Below, in pieces: positions 55,073-63,947 of a stretch of DNA of 64,000 bases (positions are counted from its first letter, which is position 1; each line of letters opens with the position of its first letter). The stretch is from CAZROT01 sp964601895 (GTDB taxonomy: Bacteria > Pseudomonadota > Gammaproteobacteria > Enterobacterales > Enterobacteriaceae). The notes beneath the pieces are model-generated. The model made no database searches. It saw only the letters and a list, made by a program, of their open reading frames with translations, and was not told the DNA's origin. Where the stretch lies: positions 43,325-107,324 of the forward strand of contig CAZROT010000006.1 in NCBI GenBank assembly GCA_964601895.1. The letters run 5' to 3'. The position numbers and the translations under genes are program-made.

Positions 55073-55573
55073 TCACCCAAGAATTTCTTCAACGGATTTA
55101 CCGCGCCTGGCAGCAATCATCTCTGGAGTCCTCATTCGTCCCAACGCGTTGACAGTAGCATGGACAACATTAATTGGATTAGTTGATCCATAAGTTTTTG
55201 CCAACACATTATGCACACCAGCAACTTCCATGACAGCTCGCATTGCACCACCGGCAATAATACCGGTACCTTCGGAAGCAGGCTGCATAAAAACATGCGA
55301 TCCCGTATGAGAACCTTTAACAGGGTGCTGCAGAGTACCATTGTTCAATACAATATTCATCATATTGCGGCGTGCTTTTTCCATCGCTTTTTGGATTGCG
55401 GCAGGAACTTCACGTGCTTTACCGTAACCAAAGCCAACACGACCATTACCGTCACCAACTACTGTGAGTGCAGTAAAACTGAAAATTCGACCACCTTTTA
55501 CTGTTTTGGATACCCGATTCACTGCAATTAACTTTTCCTGCAGTTCGCCAGATTGCTTTTCGATCTGAGCCAT
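55073..55573 (-). CDS. rpsE: Small ribosomal subunit protein uS5
   Basis: 30S protein important for decoding fidelity and mRNA unwinding at the entry tunnel. The 166-residue product starts MAQIEKQSGELQEKLIAVNR, carries the GGRIFSFTALTVVGDGNGRV domain and ends RRGKSVEEILG. A GTG one codon upstream (55576) is in frame; the ATG matches E. coli. Confidence 0.98.
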   Translation of the reverse strand: MAQIEKQSGELQEKLIAVNRVSKTVKGGRIFSFTALTVVGDGNGRVGFGYGKAREVPAAIQKAMEKARRNMMNIVLNNGTLQHPVKGSHTGSHVFMQPASEGTGIIAGGAMRAVMEVAGVHNVLAKTYGSTNPINVVHATVNALGRMRTPEMIAARRGKSVEEILG

Positions 55574-55584
55574 CACACCCCACC

Positions 55585-55938
55585 TTAAAACTGAAGACCA
55601 GCTTCACGGGCTGCATCTGCCAGTGCCTGGACTCTACCATGATATTGAAAACCTGAACGGTCAAAGGCAACACCTGTAATACCTTTTTCCAAAGCACGTT
55701 CAGCAATTACTTTGCCCACAACAGCAGCTGCGTCTTTATTACCAGAATACTTTAGTTGTTCACTAATGATTTTCTCTACAGTAGAAGCCGCCACCAGTAC
55801 TTCAGAGCCGCCAGGTGCTATGACCTGAGCGTACATATGACGCGGGGTACGATGTACCACTAAACGAGTTGCGCCCAATTCTTTAAGCTTACGTCTTGTG
55901 CGAGTTGCACGGCGGATACGAGCTGCTTTTTTATCCAT
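55585..55938 (-). CDS. rplR: Large ribosomal subunit protein uL18
   Basis: 5S rRNA-binding protein of the central protuberance. The 117-residue product (E. coli 117) starts MDKKAARIRRATRTRRKLKE and ends with ADAAREAGLQF. The motif RLVVHRTPRHMYAQVIAPGG is intact. Spc operon, 11 bases before rpsE. Confidence 0.98.
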   Translation of the reverse strand: MDKKAARIRRATRTRRKLKELGATRLVVHRTPRHMYAQVIAPGGSEVLVAASTVEKIISEQLKYSGNKDAAAVVGKVIAERALEKGITGVAFDRSGFQYHGRVQALADAAREAGLQF

Positions 55939-55947
55939 AATGTTATC

Positions 55948-56481
55948 TTATTTCTTCTTGGTCTCTTTAATACGCACGACCTTACCAGCGGGGCGAATAC
56001 CTTTCCCTTTATAAGGTTCAGGACGGCGATAAGAACATAAATCCGCTGCAACCTGACCAATAACTTGTTTATCAGGACCTTTCAGGATGATTTCAGTTTG
56101 AGTCGGACATTCAGCAGTGACATTAGCAGGCAATTTGTGATCAACAGGATGAGAAAAACCCAAAGCCAGATTGACTACATTACCTTTAACAGCAGCACGA
56201 TAACCTACACCAACCAGCTGAAGTTTTCTTATAAAGCCTTCAGTAACACCAATAACCATAGAATTAATTAATGCACGCGCAGTTCCTGCCTGCATCCAAC
56301 CGTCTGGAGCCCCTTCACGCGGAGTAAAAGTAAGCGTATTTTCTTTGTGCGTAACATTGACATCATTGTGAATCGTACGCACAAGATTTCCATTTTTACC
56401 CTTAATGGAAATCACCTGACCGTCGAACTTTACCTCTACACCGCCAGGAATAAGAATGGGTGCTTTTGCAACACGAGACAT
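55948..56481 (-). CDS. rplF: Large ribosomal subunit protein uL6
   Basis: 50S protein near the factor-binding site, made of two similar domains. The 177-residue product (E. coli 177) starts MSRVAKAPILIPGGVEVKFD and includes the C-terminal signature PEPYKGKGIRPAGKVVRIKE. Spc operon between rpsH and rplR. Confidence 0.98.
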   Translation of the reverse strand: MSRVAKAPILIPGGVEVKFDGQVISIKGKNGNLVRTIHNDVNVTHKENTLTFTPREGAPDGWMQAGTARALINSMVIGVTEGFIRKLQLVGVGYRAAVKGNVVNLALGFSHPVDHKLPANVTAECPTQTEIILKGPDKQVIGQVAADLCSYRRPEPYKGKGIRPAGKVVRIKETKKK

Positions 56482-56495
56482 TTTTGCTCCTGGAT

Positions 56496-56888
56496 TTAAG
56501 CTACATAACAGATAATTTCGCCACCAAGACCTGCGCGACGAGCGGCTCTATCGGTCATCACACCCCTGGAGGTAGAAACAACCGCAATACCTAAACCAGC
56601 CATCACTTTTGGTAACTCGTCTTTTTTCTTATAGATTCGCAAACCAGGACGACTGACACGCTGAATATCTTCTACCACTGCTTTGCCCTGGAAATACTTC
56701 AGCGCTAATTCCAGCACGGGTTTAATACCACTTTTTACATTAAAGCTTTCAATAAAACCTTCTTCTTTTAATACACTGGCAATTGCTACTTTTAGCCTGG
56801 AAGAAGGCATGATAACCATAACTTTATTTGCGGCCTGACCGTTTCGAATACGTGTCAGCATATCCGCAATAGGATCCTGCATGCTCAT
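56496..56888 (-). CDS. rpsH: Small ribosomal subunit protein uS8
   Basis: Primary 16S rRNA binder and, in E. coli, the translational repressor of the spc operon. The 130-residue product has the E. coli length. The frame runs 28 codons further upstream into rpsN, but MSMQDPIADMLTRIRNGQAA at 56888 is the family start. The C-terminal STSRGVMTDRAARRAGLGGE is intact. Confidence 0.98.
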   Translation of the reverse strand: MSMQDPIADMLTRIRNGQAANKVMVIMPSSRLKVAIASVLKEEGFIESFNVKSGIKPVLELALKYFQGKAVVEDIQRVSRPGLRIYKKKDELPKVMAGLGIAVVSTSRGVMTDRAARRAGLGGEIICYVA

Positions 56889-56919
56889 TGTCTTTAACTC
56901 CGATTCAATCTGGCGATAA

Positions 56920-57225
56920 TCACCAACTTGCCTTTTTAAGACCCGGGATTTCTCCACGCATAGCGGCTTCACGAACTTTAATTCTGCTCAAGCCAAATTT
57001 GCGAAGATATGCATGAGGTCTTCCCGTCTGGCGACAACGCTTACGCTGCCGACACGGACTGGAATCACGCGGCAACGTCTGCAATTTGAGAACTGCATTC
57101 CAGCGATCTTCACTGGATGAATTCACATTAGAAATCACAGTCCTCAACGCTTCACGTTTTGCACGAAATTTTTCAGCCAGTTTGATACGAACAACTTCGC
57201 GCGCTTTCATTGATTGCTTGGCCAT
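56920..57225 (-). CDS. rpsN: Small ribosomal subunit protein uS14, zinc-independent form
   Basis: 30S head protein. The 101-residue product (E. coli 101) is the long form without the Cys-x2-Cys zinc site: RQTGRPHAYLRKFGLSRIKV is followed by REAAMRGEIPGLKKASW. It therefore does not need zinc, in contrast to L36 of the same region. Spc operon between rplE and rpsH. Confidence 0.98.
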   Translation of the reverse strand: MAKQSMKAREVVRIKLAEKFRAKREALRTVISNVNSSSEDRWNAVLKLQTLPRDSSPCRQRKRCRQTGRPHAYLRKFGLSRIKVREAAMRGEIPGLKKASW

Positions 57226-57238
57226 TCAGTTACCCTTA

Positions 57239-57781
57239 TTACTGTTTACGAAATGGGAAATTAAAAGCAGCTAGCAATGCATGGCCTTCATCGTCGGAAT
57301 GCGCAGACGTGGTAATAGTAATATCCAGACCACGAACACGGTCAACCTTGTCATAATCGATTTCCGGGAAAATAATTTGCTCACGCACTCCCATGCTGTA
57401 GTTACCCTTGCCATCAAAGGATTTGGCGGATAAACCACGAAAATCCCGGATACGTGGTACAGCAATAGTAATCAAACGCTCAAAAAATTCCCACATACGC
57501 TCGCCACGGAGAGTGACTTTACAACCTATCGGGTAACCCTGACGAATTTTAAAGCCTGCAACAGATTTTCGTGCTTTTGTAATAAGCGGTTTTTGTCCGG
57601 AGATTGCTGCTAAATTTGCCGCAGCATTATCCAGTAACTTTTTATCAGTAGTCGCCTCACCCACGCCCATATTTAGGGTAATTTTTTCAATTTTAGGGAC
57701 TTGCATGACAGAAGCGTAATCGAACTGTGACATCAGTTGTTTGATTACCTTGTCTTTGTAATAATCATGCAGTTTCGCCAT
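57239..57781 (-). CDS. rplE: Large ribosomal subunit protein uL5
   Basis: 5S rRNA-binding protein contacting P-site tRNA. The 180-residue product (E. coli 179) starts MAKLHDYYKDKVIKQLMSQF; the frame continues 29 codons upstream into rplX but this start matches the family. KITLNMGVGEA and the IRDFRGLSAKSFDGKGNYSM block are intact. In E. coli S8 binds mRNA near the start of this gene. Confidence 0.98.
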   Translation of the reverse strand: MAKLHDYYKDKVIKQLMSQFDYASVMQVPKIEKITLNMGVGEATTDKKLLDNAAANLAAISGQKPLITKARKSVAGFKIRQGYPIGCKVTLRGERMWEFFERLITIAVPRIRDFRGLSAKSFDGKGNYSMGVREQIIFPEIDYDKVDRVRGLDITITTSAHSDDEGHALLAAFNFPFRKQ

Positions 57782-57797
57782 CATACCACTCCAAATT

Positions 57798-58112
57798 TTA
57801 CTGAATAATTTCGTTATTTGATTTGAAAAAACGAACTTTTTTGCCGTTTTCAAATCTGAATCCCACACGATCAGCCTTTCCAGTTATTGCATTAAATAAT
57901 GCAATATTGGAAATAGCAATCGCAACTTCTTTCTCAATAATACCACCTGGTTTATTCATAGCAGGCACAGGTTTCTGGTGTTTTTTAACCAGATTTATAC
58001 CTTCAACAATGACTTTACCAGAAGACAGGACATTTTTAACTTTACCGCGTTTACCTTTATCTTTTCCTGTCAACACGATAACTTCATCATCACGACGAAT
58101 TTTTGCTGCCAT
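57798..58112 (-). CDS. rplX: Large ribosomal subunit protein uL24
   Basis: Assembly-initiating 50S protein with a KOW domain (DEVIVLTGKDKGKRGKV). The 104-residue product has the E. coli length, starting MAAKIRRDDEVIVLTGKDKG. Ten bases after rplN in the spc operon. Confidence 0.98.
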   Translation of the reverse strand: MAAKIRRDDEVIVLTGKDKGKRGKVKNVLSSGKVIVEGINLVKKHQKPVPAMNKPGGIIEKEVAIAISNIALFNAITGKADRVGFRFENGKKVRFFKSNNEIIQ

Positions 58113-58122
58113 TGTTTACTCC

Positions 58123-58494
58123 TTAAAGGACCTCTGGTGCCAGTGAGATAATTTTCATAAATTTCTCACTACGCAATTCACGCGTCACTGGCCCAAAAAT
58201 ACGCGTACCTATTGGCTGCTCGCTATTATTATTCAACACAACGCAAGCATTACCATCGAAGCGAATAACAGAACCATCAGGACGACGTATTCCTTTTTTG
58301 GTGCGTACTACAACGGCTTTTAGCACATCACCTTTTTTCACCTTTCCGCGAGGAATGGCTTCTTTGATGGTGATTTTTATGATATCACCAATGCCTGCGT
58401 AACGACGGTGCGAACCACCCAGAACCTTGATACACATTACGCGACGCGCACCGGAATTATCGGCCACAGTCAGCATGGTCTGTTCCTGGATCAT
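58123..58494 (-). CDS. rplN: Large ribosomal subunit protein uL14
   Basis: 50S interface protein. The 123-residue product (E. coli 123) starts MIQEQTMLTVADNSGARRVM and ends MKIISLAPEVL. First gene of the spc operon; the 143-bp gap upstream to rpsQ should contain the spc promoter and holds a hairpin. Confidence 0.98.
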   Translation of the reverse strand: MIQEQTMLTVADNSGARRVMCIKVLGGSHRRYAGIGDIIKITIKEAIPRGKVKKGDVLKAVVVRTKKGIRRPDGSVIRFDGNACVVLNNNSEQPIGTRIFGPVTRELRSEKFMKIISLAPEVL

Positions 58495-58637
58495 GTTTAG
58501 TACTCCGCTAGGATCAATTTAGTATTACCATTAGGATTTTTATAAAACCCTTAAAACCTTCAGGAAAAATATCCTGAGACTGCTTTTTAACTCAAACTAA
58601 AGATAAGGCATCATGATTCAGCCAATTTCATGGCTAT
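58495..58637 (-). promoter_or_regulatory. S10-spc operon junction with hairpin and candidate promoter
   Basis: Between rpsQ and rplN. A 6-bp stem (TCAGGA, loop of six, TCCTGA at 58560-58577) is followed on the minus strand by AGGTTTT. A TTGAGT/TATTTT pair with an 18-base spacer overlaps it. E. coli has the spc promoter in the same gap. Assignments are by eye. Confidence 0.4.
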
Positions 58638-58898
58638 TTATGCCTGTACTGCTTTTTCTACAATACGTACTAATGTCCAGAATTTGGTTTTAGAAAGCGG
58701 ACGGCATTCACGGACTTCAACAACATCGCCAATACTGCATTCATTGTTTTCATCATGTACATGCAATTTGGTTGTCCGTGTTACGTATTTTCCGTAGACA
58801 GGGTGCTTAATCTTGCGTTCAAGCGCTACGACGATAGATTTTTGCATCTTATCGCTCGTTACACGACCTTGCAGAGTACGAATCTTATCATCAGCCAT
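58638..58898 (-). CDS. rpsQ: Small ribosomal subunit protein uS17
   Basis: Primary 16S rRNA-binding OB-fold protein. The 86-residue product (E. coli 84) starts MADDKIRTLQGRVTSDKMQK and keeps TTKLHVHDENNECSIGDVVE. Last gene of the S10 operon; its start overlaps the rpmC stop by eight bases. Confidence 0.97.
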   Translation of the reverse strand: MADDKIRTLQGRVTSDKMQKSIVVALERKIKHPVYGKYVTRTTKLHVHDENNECSIGDVVEVRECRPLSKTKFWTLVRIVEKAVQA

Positions 58899-59091
58899 CT
58901 ATATATCCACTTTTTTCAGTCAATAAAGCTTTTACACGTGCAACATCACGGCGCGCCTGTTTCAACAAATGCGTTTGTTGCAGTCGGCCAGTTGCCGCTT
59001 GCATGCGCAAACTAAATTGCTCGCGCAACAAACCCAAGAGCTCATTATTTAACTCTTCAACGCTTTTCTTACGCAGCTCTTGTACTTTCAT
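58891..59091 (-). CDS. rpmC: Large ribosomal subunit protein uL29
   Basis: 50S protein at the tunnel exit, next to the SRP and trigger factor docking site. The 66-residue product (E. coli 63) reads MKVQELRKKSVEELNNELLG and LKQARRDVARVKALL. Its ATG overlaps the rplP stop by one base (TGATG); an in-frame GTG directly upstream is not preferred. Confidence 0.97.
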   Translation of the reverse strand: MKVQELRKKSVEELNNELLGLLREQFSLRMQAATGRLQQTHLLKQARRDVARVKALLTEKSGYIDG

Positions 59092-59501
59092 CACATCACC
59101 GTTCTGGTTACAAAAGTGGTTTTTACAGGTAATTTAGCCGCTGCCAGAGTGAAGGCTTCACGCGCCACTTCTTCAGAAACACCATCCATTTCGTAGAGAA
59201 CCTTTCCTGGCTGAATCAAAGCAACCCAGTATTCTACGTTTCCTTTACCTTTACCCATACGCACTTCAAGTGGTTTTTCCGTAATAGGTTTATCCGGGAA
59301 AATACGGATCCAAATTTTACCCTGACGCTTTACAGCACGCGTCATAGCACGACGTGCAGCTTCTATCTGGCGCGCAGTCAAACGACCCCGGCCAACAGCT
59401 TTCAGACCAAAAGTACCGAAACTCACGTCTGTACCAACAGCAAGGCCACGGTTACGCCCTTTTTGCATCTTGCGGAATTTTGTACGCTTTGGTTGCAACA
59501 T
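59091..59501 (-). CDS. rplP: Large ribosomal subunit protein uL16
   Basis: 50S protein at the A site, organising 23S rRNA near the peptidyl transferase centre. The 136-residue product (E. coli 136) starts MLQPKRTKFRKMQKGRNRGL and keeps RIFPDKPITEKPLEVRMGKGKG. S10 operon between rpsC and rpmC. Confidence 0.98.
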   Translation of the reverse strand: MLQPKRTKFRKMQKGRNRGLAVGTDVSFGTFGLKAVGRGRLTARQIEAARRAMTRAVKRQGKIWIRIFPDKPITEKPLEVRMGKGKGNVEYWVALIQPGKVLYEMDGVSEEVAREAFTLAAAKLPVKTTFVTRTVM

Positions 59502-59513
59502 CAGTGAATCTCC

Positions 59514-60215
59514 TTACTTACGGCCTTTACGTTGCTGCTTTTTAGGCTGAGCTGCCGGTTTTTCTGGTTGCTCAACGATAGCCATACCACCCAGAATCTC
59601 ACCCTTAAATATCCATACCTTGACACCGATAACACCATAGGTGGTGTGTGCTTCTGAGATATTGTAATCAATGTCGGCACGCAATGTATGCAAGGGGACT
59701 CGTCCTTCACGATACCATTCAGTACGCGCGATTTCCGCTCCGCCAAGCCGGCCACTGACTTCAACCTTAATCCCTTTTGCACCAAGACGCATCGCATTCT
59801 GTACAGCACGCTTCATAGCACGACGGAACATAACACGACGTTCTAGTTGCGCACTGATACTATCGGCGACCAGTTTTGCATCGGTCTCTGGTTTACGAAC
59901 TTCAGCGATATTAATTTGCGCAGGAACACCTGCTATTTGTGCCACTGTCTGGCGCAACCTTTCGACATCTTCCCCTTTCTTGCCAATCACAATACCCGGA
60001 CGAGCTGTATGCACAGTGACACGGATGCTTTTGGCAGGACGCTCAATAACAATACGAGAAACAGAGGCTTTCGATAATTCCTTGTTAAGGAATTGACGTA
60101 CACGAAAATCACTGTCGATATTGTCAGCAAACTCTTTGGTATTCGCATACCAGGTAGAATTCCATGGTTTTACAATACCCAGTCGAATACCATTCGGATG
60201 TACTTTCTGACCCAT
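59514..60215 (-). CDS. rpsC: Small ribosomal subunit protein uS3
   Basis: 30S protein at the mRNA entry site, with helicase function together with S4 and S5. The 233-residue product has the E. coli length and starts MGQKVHPNGIRLGIVKPWNS. The KH-domain motif VIGKKGEDVERLR is intact. The C-terminal tail is rich in Pro, Gln and Lys. Confidence 0.98.
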   Translation of the reverse strand: MGQKVHPNGIRLGIVKPWNSTWYANTKEFADNIDSDFRVRQFLNKELSKASVSRIVIERPAKSIRVTVHTARPGIVIGKKGEDVERLRQTVAQIAGVPAQINIAEVRKPETDAKLVADSISAQLERRVMFRRAMKRAVQNAMRLGAKGIKVEVSGRLGGAEIARTEWYREGRVPLHTLRADIDYNISEAHTTYGVIGVKVWIFKGEILGGMAIVEQPEKPAAQPKKQQRKGRK

Positions 60216-60230
60216 TGTCAGTTCTCCAGG

Positions 60231-60563
60231 TTAGCGATCTGACACAACCACAGTAATGTGGCTTGTACGCTTCAGGATACGGTCTGCACGACCTTTTGCT
60301 CGCGGCATCATGCGCTTCATGACAGGACCTTCATCTACGAAAATTTTCCTGACTTTCAGATCATCTATGTCAGCGCCATCATTATGTTCTGCATTCGCAA
60401 TAGCAGATTCCAGAACTTTTTTAACCAGGCGAGCTGCTTTTTTATTGGTATAAGTTAGCGTTTTCAATGCTTGTGATACGTTATTACCACGAATCAAGTC
60501 AGCCACAAGGCGAACCTTCTGTGCAGAAGAACGAGCGTGACGATGTTTAGCAATAGTTTCCAT
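60231..60563 (-). CDS. rplV: Large ribosomal subunit protein uL22
   Basis: 50S protein whose beta-hairpin lines the exit tunnel constriction. The 110-residue product (E. coli 110) starts METIAKHRHARSSAQKVRLV and contains the hairpin KRMMPRAKGRADRILKRTSH. S10 operon between rpsS and rpsC. Confidence 0.98.
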   Translation of the reverse strand: METIAKHRHARSSAQKVRLVADLIRGNNVSQALKTLTYTNKKAARLVKKVLESAIANAEHNDGADIDDLKVRKIFVDEGPVMKRMMPRAKGRADRILKRTSHITVVVSDR

Positions 60564-60580
60564 CTCTCTCTCCTGTGGTT

Positions 60581-60859
60581 TTAGCGTTTCTTAGTTTTTT
60601 TATCAGCTGCATGACCACGATAAGTACGCGTGGGCGCAAACTCACCCAATTTGTGACCGACCATTTCATCGGAAACGAATACAGGCACATGCTGGCGACC
60701 ATTATGGATAGCGACGGTCAAACCAATCATATTCGGAAAAATCGTTGAACGGCGTGACCAGGTCCTAATCGGCTTTTTGTCTCCGCTTTCCACCGCTTTT
60801 CGTACCTTCTTCAACAAGTGCAGGTCAATAAATGGACCTTTCTTGAGAGAACGTGGCAT
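60581..60859 (-). CDS. rpsS: Small ribosomal subunit protein uS19
   Basis: 30S head protein pairing with S13. The 92-residue product (E. coli 92) starts MPRSLKKGPFIDLHLLKKVR and keeps HNGRQHVPVFVSDEMVGHKL and GEFAPTRTYRGHAADKK. S10 operon between rplB and rplV. Confidence 0.98.
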   Translation of the reverse strand: MPRSLKKGPFIDLHLLKKVRKAVESGDKKPIRTWSRRSTIFPNMIGLTVAIHNGRQHVPVFVSDEMVGHKLGEFAPTRTYRGHAADKKTKKR

Positions 60860-60876
60860 GGCTTATCCTCTAAATA

Positions 60877-61701
60877 TTATTTTTTACTACGGCGACGTAC
60901 GATAAACTTATCCGTACGCTTGTTGCTGCGGGTCTTTTTACCTTTGGTTTGAATACCCCAAGGAGTTACCGGGTGTTTACCAAAGTTACGACCTTCACCA
61001 CCACCGTGTGGATGATCTACTGGGTTCATCGCCGTACCGCGCACAGTTGGACGAATTCCCCTCCAGCGACTGGCACCTGCTTTACCCAAAACACGCAACA
61101 TATGTTCAGAATTTCCAACTTCGCCTAAAGTAGCACGACAGTCAGACTGAATTTTTCTTATCTCACCGGAACGCATGCGCAGTGTAACGTAGGAGCCTTC
61201 CCGAGCAATAAGCTGAACATACGCACCCGCAGAACGAGCCAACTGCCCACCTTTACCCGGTTTCATCTCAACATTATGCACTGTTGAACCCACTGGAATA
61301 TTACGCATGGGCAAAGTATTACCAGTCTTAATTGCAGCATCAATTCCGGACTGAATGTGATCACCCACGCTCAACCCTTTCGGGGCCAGAATGTATCGGC
61401 GCTCACCGTCCTTGTACAAGACTAACGCAATGTTTGCAGAACGATTAGGATCATATTCCAGACGTTCAATGACAGCAGGAATACCATCTTTGTTACGTTT
61501 AAAATCAACCAAACGATAGTGTTGCTTATGGCCGCCACCAATATGGCGGGTAGTAATGCGACCATTGTTGTTACGACCACCGCTTTTACTGAGCTTTGCT
61601 AACAAGGGAGCATAAGGCTTCCCTTTGTGTAACTCAGGGTTAACCACTTTCACAACATGGCGACGTCCTGGAGATGTAGGTTTACATTTAACAACTGCCA
61701 T
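60877..61701 (-). CDS. rplB: Large ribosomal subunit protein uL2
   Basis: Highly conserved 50S protein needed for subunit association and peptidyl transfer. The 274-residue product (E. coli 273) starts MAVVKCKPTSPGRRHVVKVV and contains the signature NPVDHPHGGGEGR, including the conserved histidine, with the basic C-terminal tail. S10 operon. Confidence 0.98.
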   Translation of the reverse strand: MAVVKCKPTSPGRRHVVKVVNPELHKGKPYAPLLAKLSKSGGRNNNGRITTRHIGGGHKQHYRLVDFKRNKDGIPAVIERLEYDPNRSANIALVLYKDGERRYILAPKGLSVGDHIQSGIDAAIKTGNTLPMRNIPVGSTVHNVEMKPGKGGQLARSAGAYVQLIAREGSYVTLRMRSGEIRKIQSDCRATLGEVGNSEHMLRVLGKAGASRWRGIRPTVRGTAMNPVDHPHGGGEGRNFGKHPVTPWGIQTKGKKTRSNKRTDKFIVRRRSKK

Positions 61702-61719
61702 TGCTTTACTCCTCCGCCC

Positions 61720-62028
61720 TTATTCTGCAGCGCCCATTAAATCCAGGCTTTGCCCTGCTTTTAAGGTAACATACGCTTTTTTCCAATCACTACGACGACC
61801 AATGCGTTGACCATGGCGTTTTACTTTACCTTTAACCAGTAAAGTGTTAACTGTTTCAACCTGGACATCGAATAACTTCTGCACTGCAGTTTTAATCTCT
61901 GCCTTCGTCGCATCTGTAGCAACTTTCAGGACAACGGTATTGTTTTTCTCCATTACCGTGGATGCTTTTTCAGACACATGCGGCGCACGCAGTATTCTTA
62001 ATAAACGTTCTTCCGGAATAAAAATCAT
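61720..62028 (-). CDS. rplW: Large ribosomal subunit protein uL23
   Basis: 50S tunnel-exit protein, docking site for trigger factor and SRP. The 102-residue product (E. coli 100) reads EERLLRILRAPHVSEKASTV. The N-terminus MIFIPEERLL is two residues longer than in E. coli. Its ATG overlaps the rplD stop by four bases. Confidence 0.97.
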   Translation of the reverse strand: MIFIPEERLLRILRAPHVSEKASTVMEKNNTVVLKVATDATKAEIKTAVQKLFDVQVETVNTLLVKGKVKRHGQRIGRRSDWKKAYVTLKAGQSLDLMGAAE

Positions 62029-62630
62029 GCCAGCATTTCCTCAACCTGTTTAACAGCACCGGCTGTCATCACAACTTTGTCGAAGGCTATTAAGCTGACG
62101 GGATCAATACCTGCTGCATCACGAACATCGACTTTATACAGATTGCGCGCAGCCAGAAATAAATTTTTGTCAACTTCACCTGTCACAATCAGCACGTCTT
62201 CCAGAGACATTTCTTTCAGTTTTTGCACCAGTAATTTAGTTTTCGGTGTTTCAACAGAAAAATTTTCAACGACGATCAAACGATCCTGACGTACCAATTC
62301 AGACAAAATGCTTTTCAACGCACCACGGTACATTTTCTTATTTACTTTTACACTGTGATCCTGAGGCTTTGCTGCAAAAGTTACCCCACCTGAACGCCAA
62401 ATCGGACTCTTTACAGAGCCTGAACGCGCCCGACCAGTGCCTTTCTGACGCCATGGCTTTTTACCTGAACCTGTGACTTCGGCCCGACTTTTCTGAGCAC
62501 GCGTTCCCTGACGAGCACCTGCTGCATAAGCAACAACAACCTGATGCACCAGTGCCTCATTGAAATCACGCCCGAAGGTAGTTTCGGAAACAGTCAGTAC
62601 GCCTTGCGCGTCTCTCATTACCAATTCCAT
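62025..62630 (-). CDS. rplD: Large ribosomal subunit protein uL4
   Basis: Tunnel-lining 50S protein; in E. coli also the autoregulator of the S10 operon by attenuation and translational repression. The 201-residue product has the E. coli length, starts MELVMRDAQGVLTVSETTFG, and contains the long tunnel loop KPWRQKGTGRARSGSVKSPI. Confidence 0.98.
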   Translation of the reverse strand: MELVMRDAQGVLTVSETTFGRDFNEALVHQVVVAYAAGARQGTRAQKSRAEVTGSGKKPWRQKGTGRARSGSVKSPIWRSGGVTFAAKPQDHSVKVNKKMYRGALKSILSELVRQDRLIVVENFSVETPKTKLLVQKLKEMSLEDVLIVTGEVDKNLFLAARNLYKVDVRDAAGIDPVSLIAFDKVVMTAGAVKQVEEMLA

Positions 62631-62646
62631 TCCGATCTCCTTAACG

Positions 62647-63276
62647 TCACGCCTTAACAGCCGGTTTAACGATCAGGTTACTACCAGTCGCCCCAGGTAC
62701 TGCACCCTTAATTAACAACAGGTTACGTTCAGTGTCGACACGAATTACATCGAGGCTTTGTATTGTAACGCGCTTGTCTCCCAAGTGACCCGCCATTTTT
62801 TTACCCTTGAAAACTTTACCGGGGGTTTGATTCTGGCCAATAGAACCAGGAACACGATGGGACAGAGAATTACCATGACTTGCATATTGAGTACGGAAAT
62901 TCCAGCGTTTTACAGTACCTGCAAACCCCTTACCTTTAGATGTTCCTGTCACATCTACCTTCTTGGTTTCAAGAAAAATGCCAACGCTAATTTCCTGACC
63001 AATAGTACATTCCACGTCTTCAGGAAGACGAAATTCCCATAAACCACGACCGGCTTCAACACCTGCTTTAGCAAAGTGGCCCGCTTGTGGCTTAGTAACA
63101 TGACCCGATTTTTTAAAACCGGTCGTCACCTGAATGGCACGATACCCATCACGCGCCAAATCCTTTACCTGAGTGACACGGTTTACTGTAACTTCGATAA
63201 CCGTTACAGGGATGGATATACCATCTTGGGTAAAAATACGTGTCATTCCTAATTTTTTACCGACTAAACCAATCAT
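62647..63276 (-). CDS. rplC: Large ribosomal subunit protein uL3
   Basis: Early-assembly 50S protein reaching the peptidyl transferase centre. The 209-residue product (E. coli 209) starts MIGLVGKKLGMTRIFTQDGI and has the central extension SHGNSLSHRVPGSIGQNQTP, which in E. coli carries the glutamine methylated by PrmB. S10 operon second gene. Confidence 0.98.
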   Translation of the reverse strand: MIGLVGKKLGMTRIFTQDGISIPVTVIEVTVNRVTQVKDLARDGYRAIQVTTGFKKSGHVTKPQAGHFAKAGVEAGRGLWEFRLPEDVECTIGQEISVGIFLETKKVDVTGTSKGKGFAGTVKRWNFRTQYASHGNSLSHRVPGSIGQNQTPGKVFKGKKMAGHLGDKRVTIQSLDVIRVDTERNLLLIKGAVPGATGSNLIVKPAVKA

Positions 63277-63311
63277 TGTTGCAACCTCTCAATTGTTCAA
63301 TGACTCTGAAA

Positions 63312-63623
63312 TCAACCCAAGCTGATCTGCACATCTACACCGGCAGCCAGATCCAGACGCATCAGAGCATCAACGGTTTTCTCGGTTGGCTCAACAATGT
63401 CAACTAAACGCTGGTGAGTACGAATCTCATATTGGTCACGTGCGTCTTTGTTGACATGCGGAGATATCAAAACAGTAAAACGTTCTTTGTGAGTAGGTAA
63501 CGGGATTGGTCCACGTACCTGTGCTCCTGTGCGCTTTGCGGTTTCAACGATCTCCGCAGTTGATTGATCAATCAAACGATGATCAAATGCTTTCAAACGG
63601 ATACGGATTCTTTGGTTCTGCAT
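63312..63623 (-). CDS. rpsJ: Small ribosomal subunit protein uS10
   Basis: 30S head protein and NusE antitermination partner of NusB. The 103-residue product (E. coli 103) starts MQNQRIRIRLKAFDHRLIDQ and keeps GPIPLPTHKERFTVLISPHV. First gene of the S10 operon. Confidence 0.98.
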   Translation of the reverse strand: MQNQRIRIRLKAFDHRLIDQSTAEIVETAKRTGAQVRGPIPLPTHKERFTVLISPHVNKDARDQYEIRTHQRLVDIVEPTEKTVDALMRLDLAAGVDVQISLG

Positions 63624-63873
63624 GAGACCAGAGCTCCAATTATTTTAAATTCGCATAATAAATGAGTTAAATAGCATCTCATACCATCATCATGGTGAGC
63701 GCAATTATAAAACACACATAACCCCCATATCGGGGATATTGTCCGGTTTTTTATGAATCCTGCAGAACTAGCTTTCTTTGCATAATCTGGGCTTCACCGG
63801 GTGAGCTCGCGCATTATACGTAAATTCAAACAAGAAACAAGCCTCTATTGATATATTTCCACATAAATCACGC
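63624..63873 (-). promoter_or_regulatory. S10 operon leader and promoter region
   Basis: About 250 bp between tuf and rpsJ without a coding frame. In E. coli the 172-nt leader upstream of rpsJ mediates L4 control; length and position are compatible here, but I have not folded it. bfd, bfr and the gsp genes found between tufA and rpsJ in E. coli are absent. Confidence 0.4.
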
Positions 63874-63909
63874 ATAAAAAATGCCGGCCCGATTTCACTG
63901 GCCAGCATT
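63874..63909 (-). terminator. Rho-independent terminator of tuf
   Basis: On the minus strand AATGCTGGCC pairs with GGCCGGCATT (one G-U) around a 10-base loop, followed by TTTTT. It lies 38 bases after the tuf stop. Confidence 0.88.
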
Positions 63910-63947
63910 CTTTCATCATAACAATATGTTCGGATTATTAGATACTT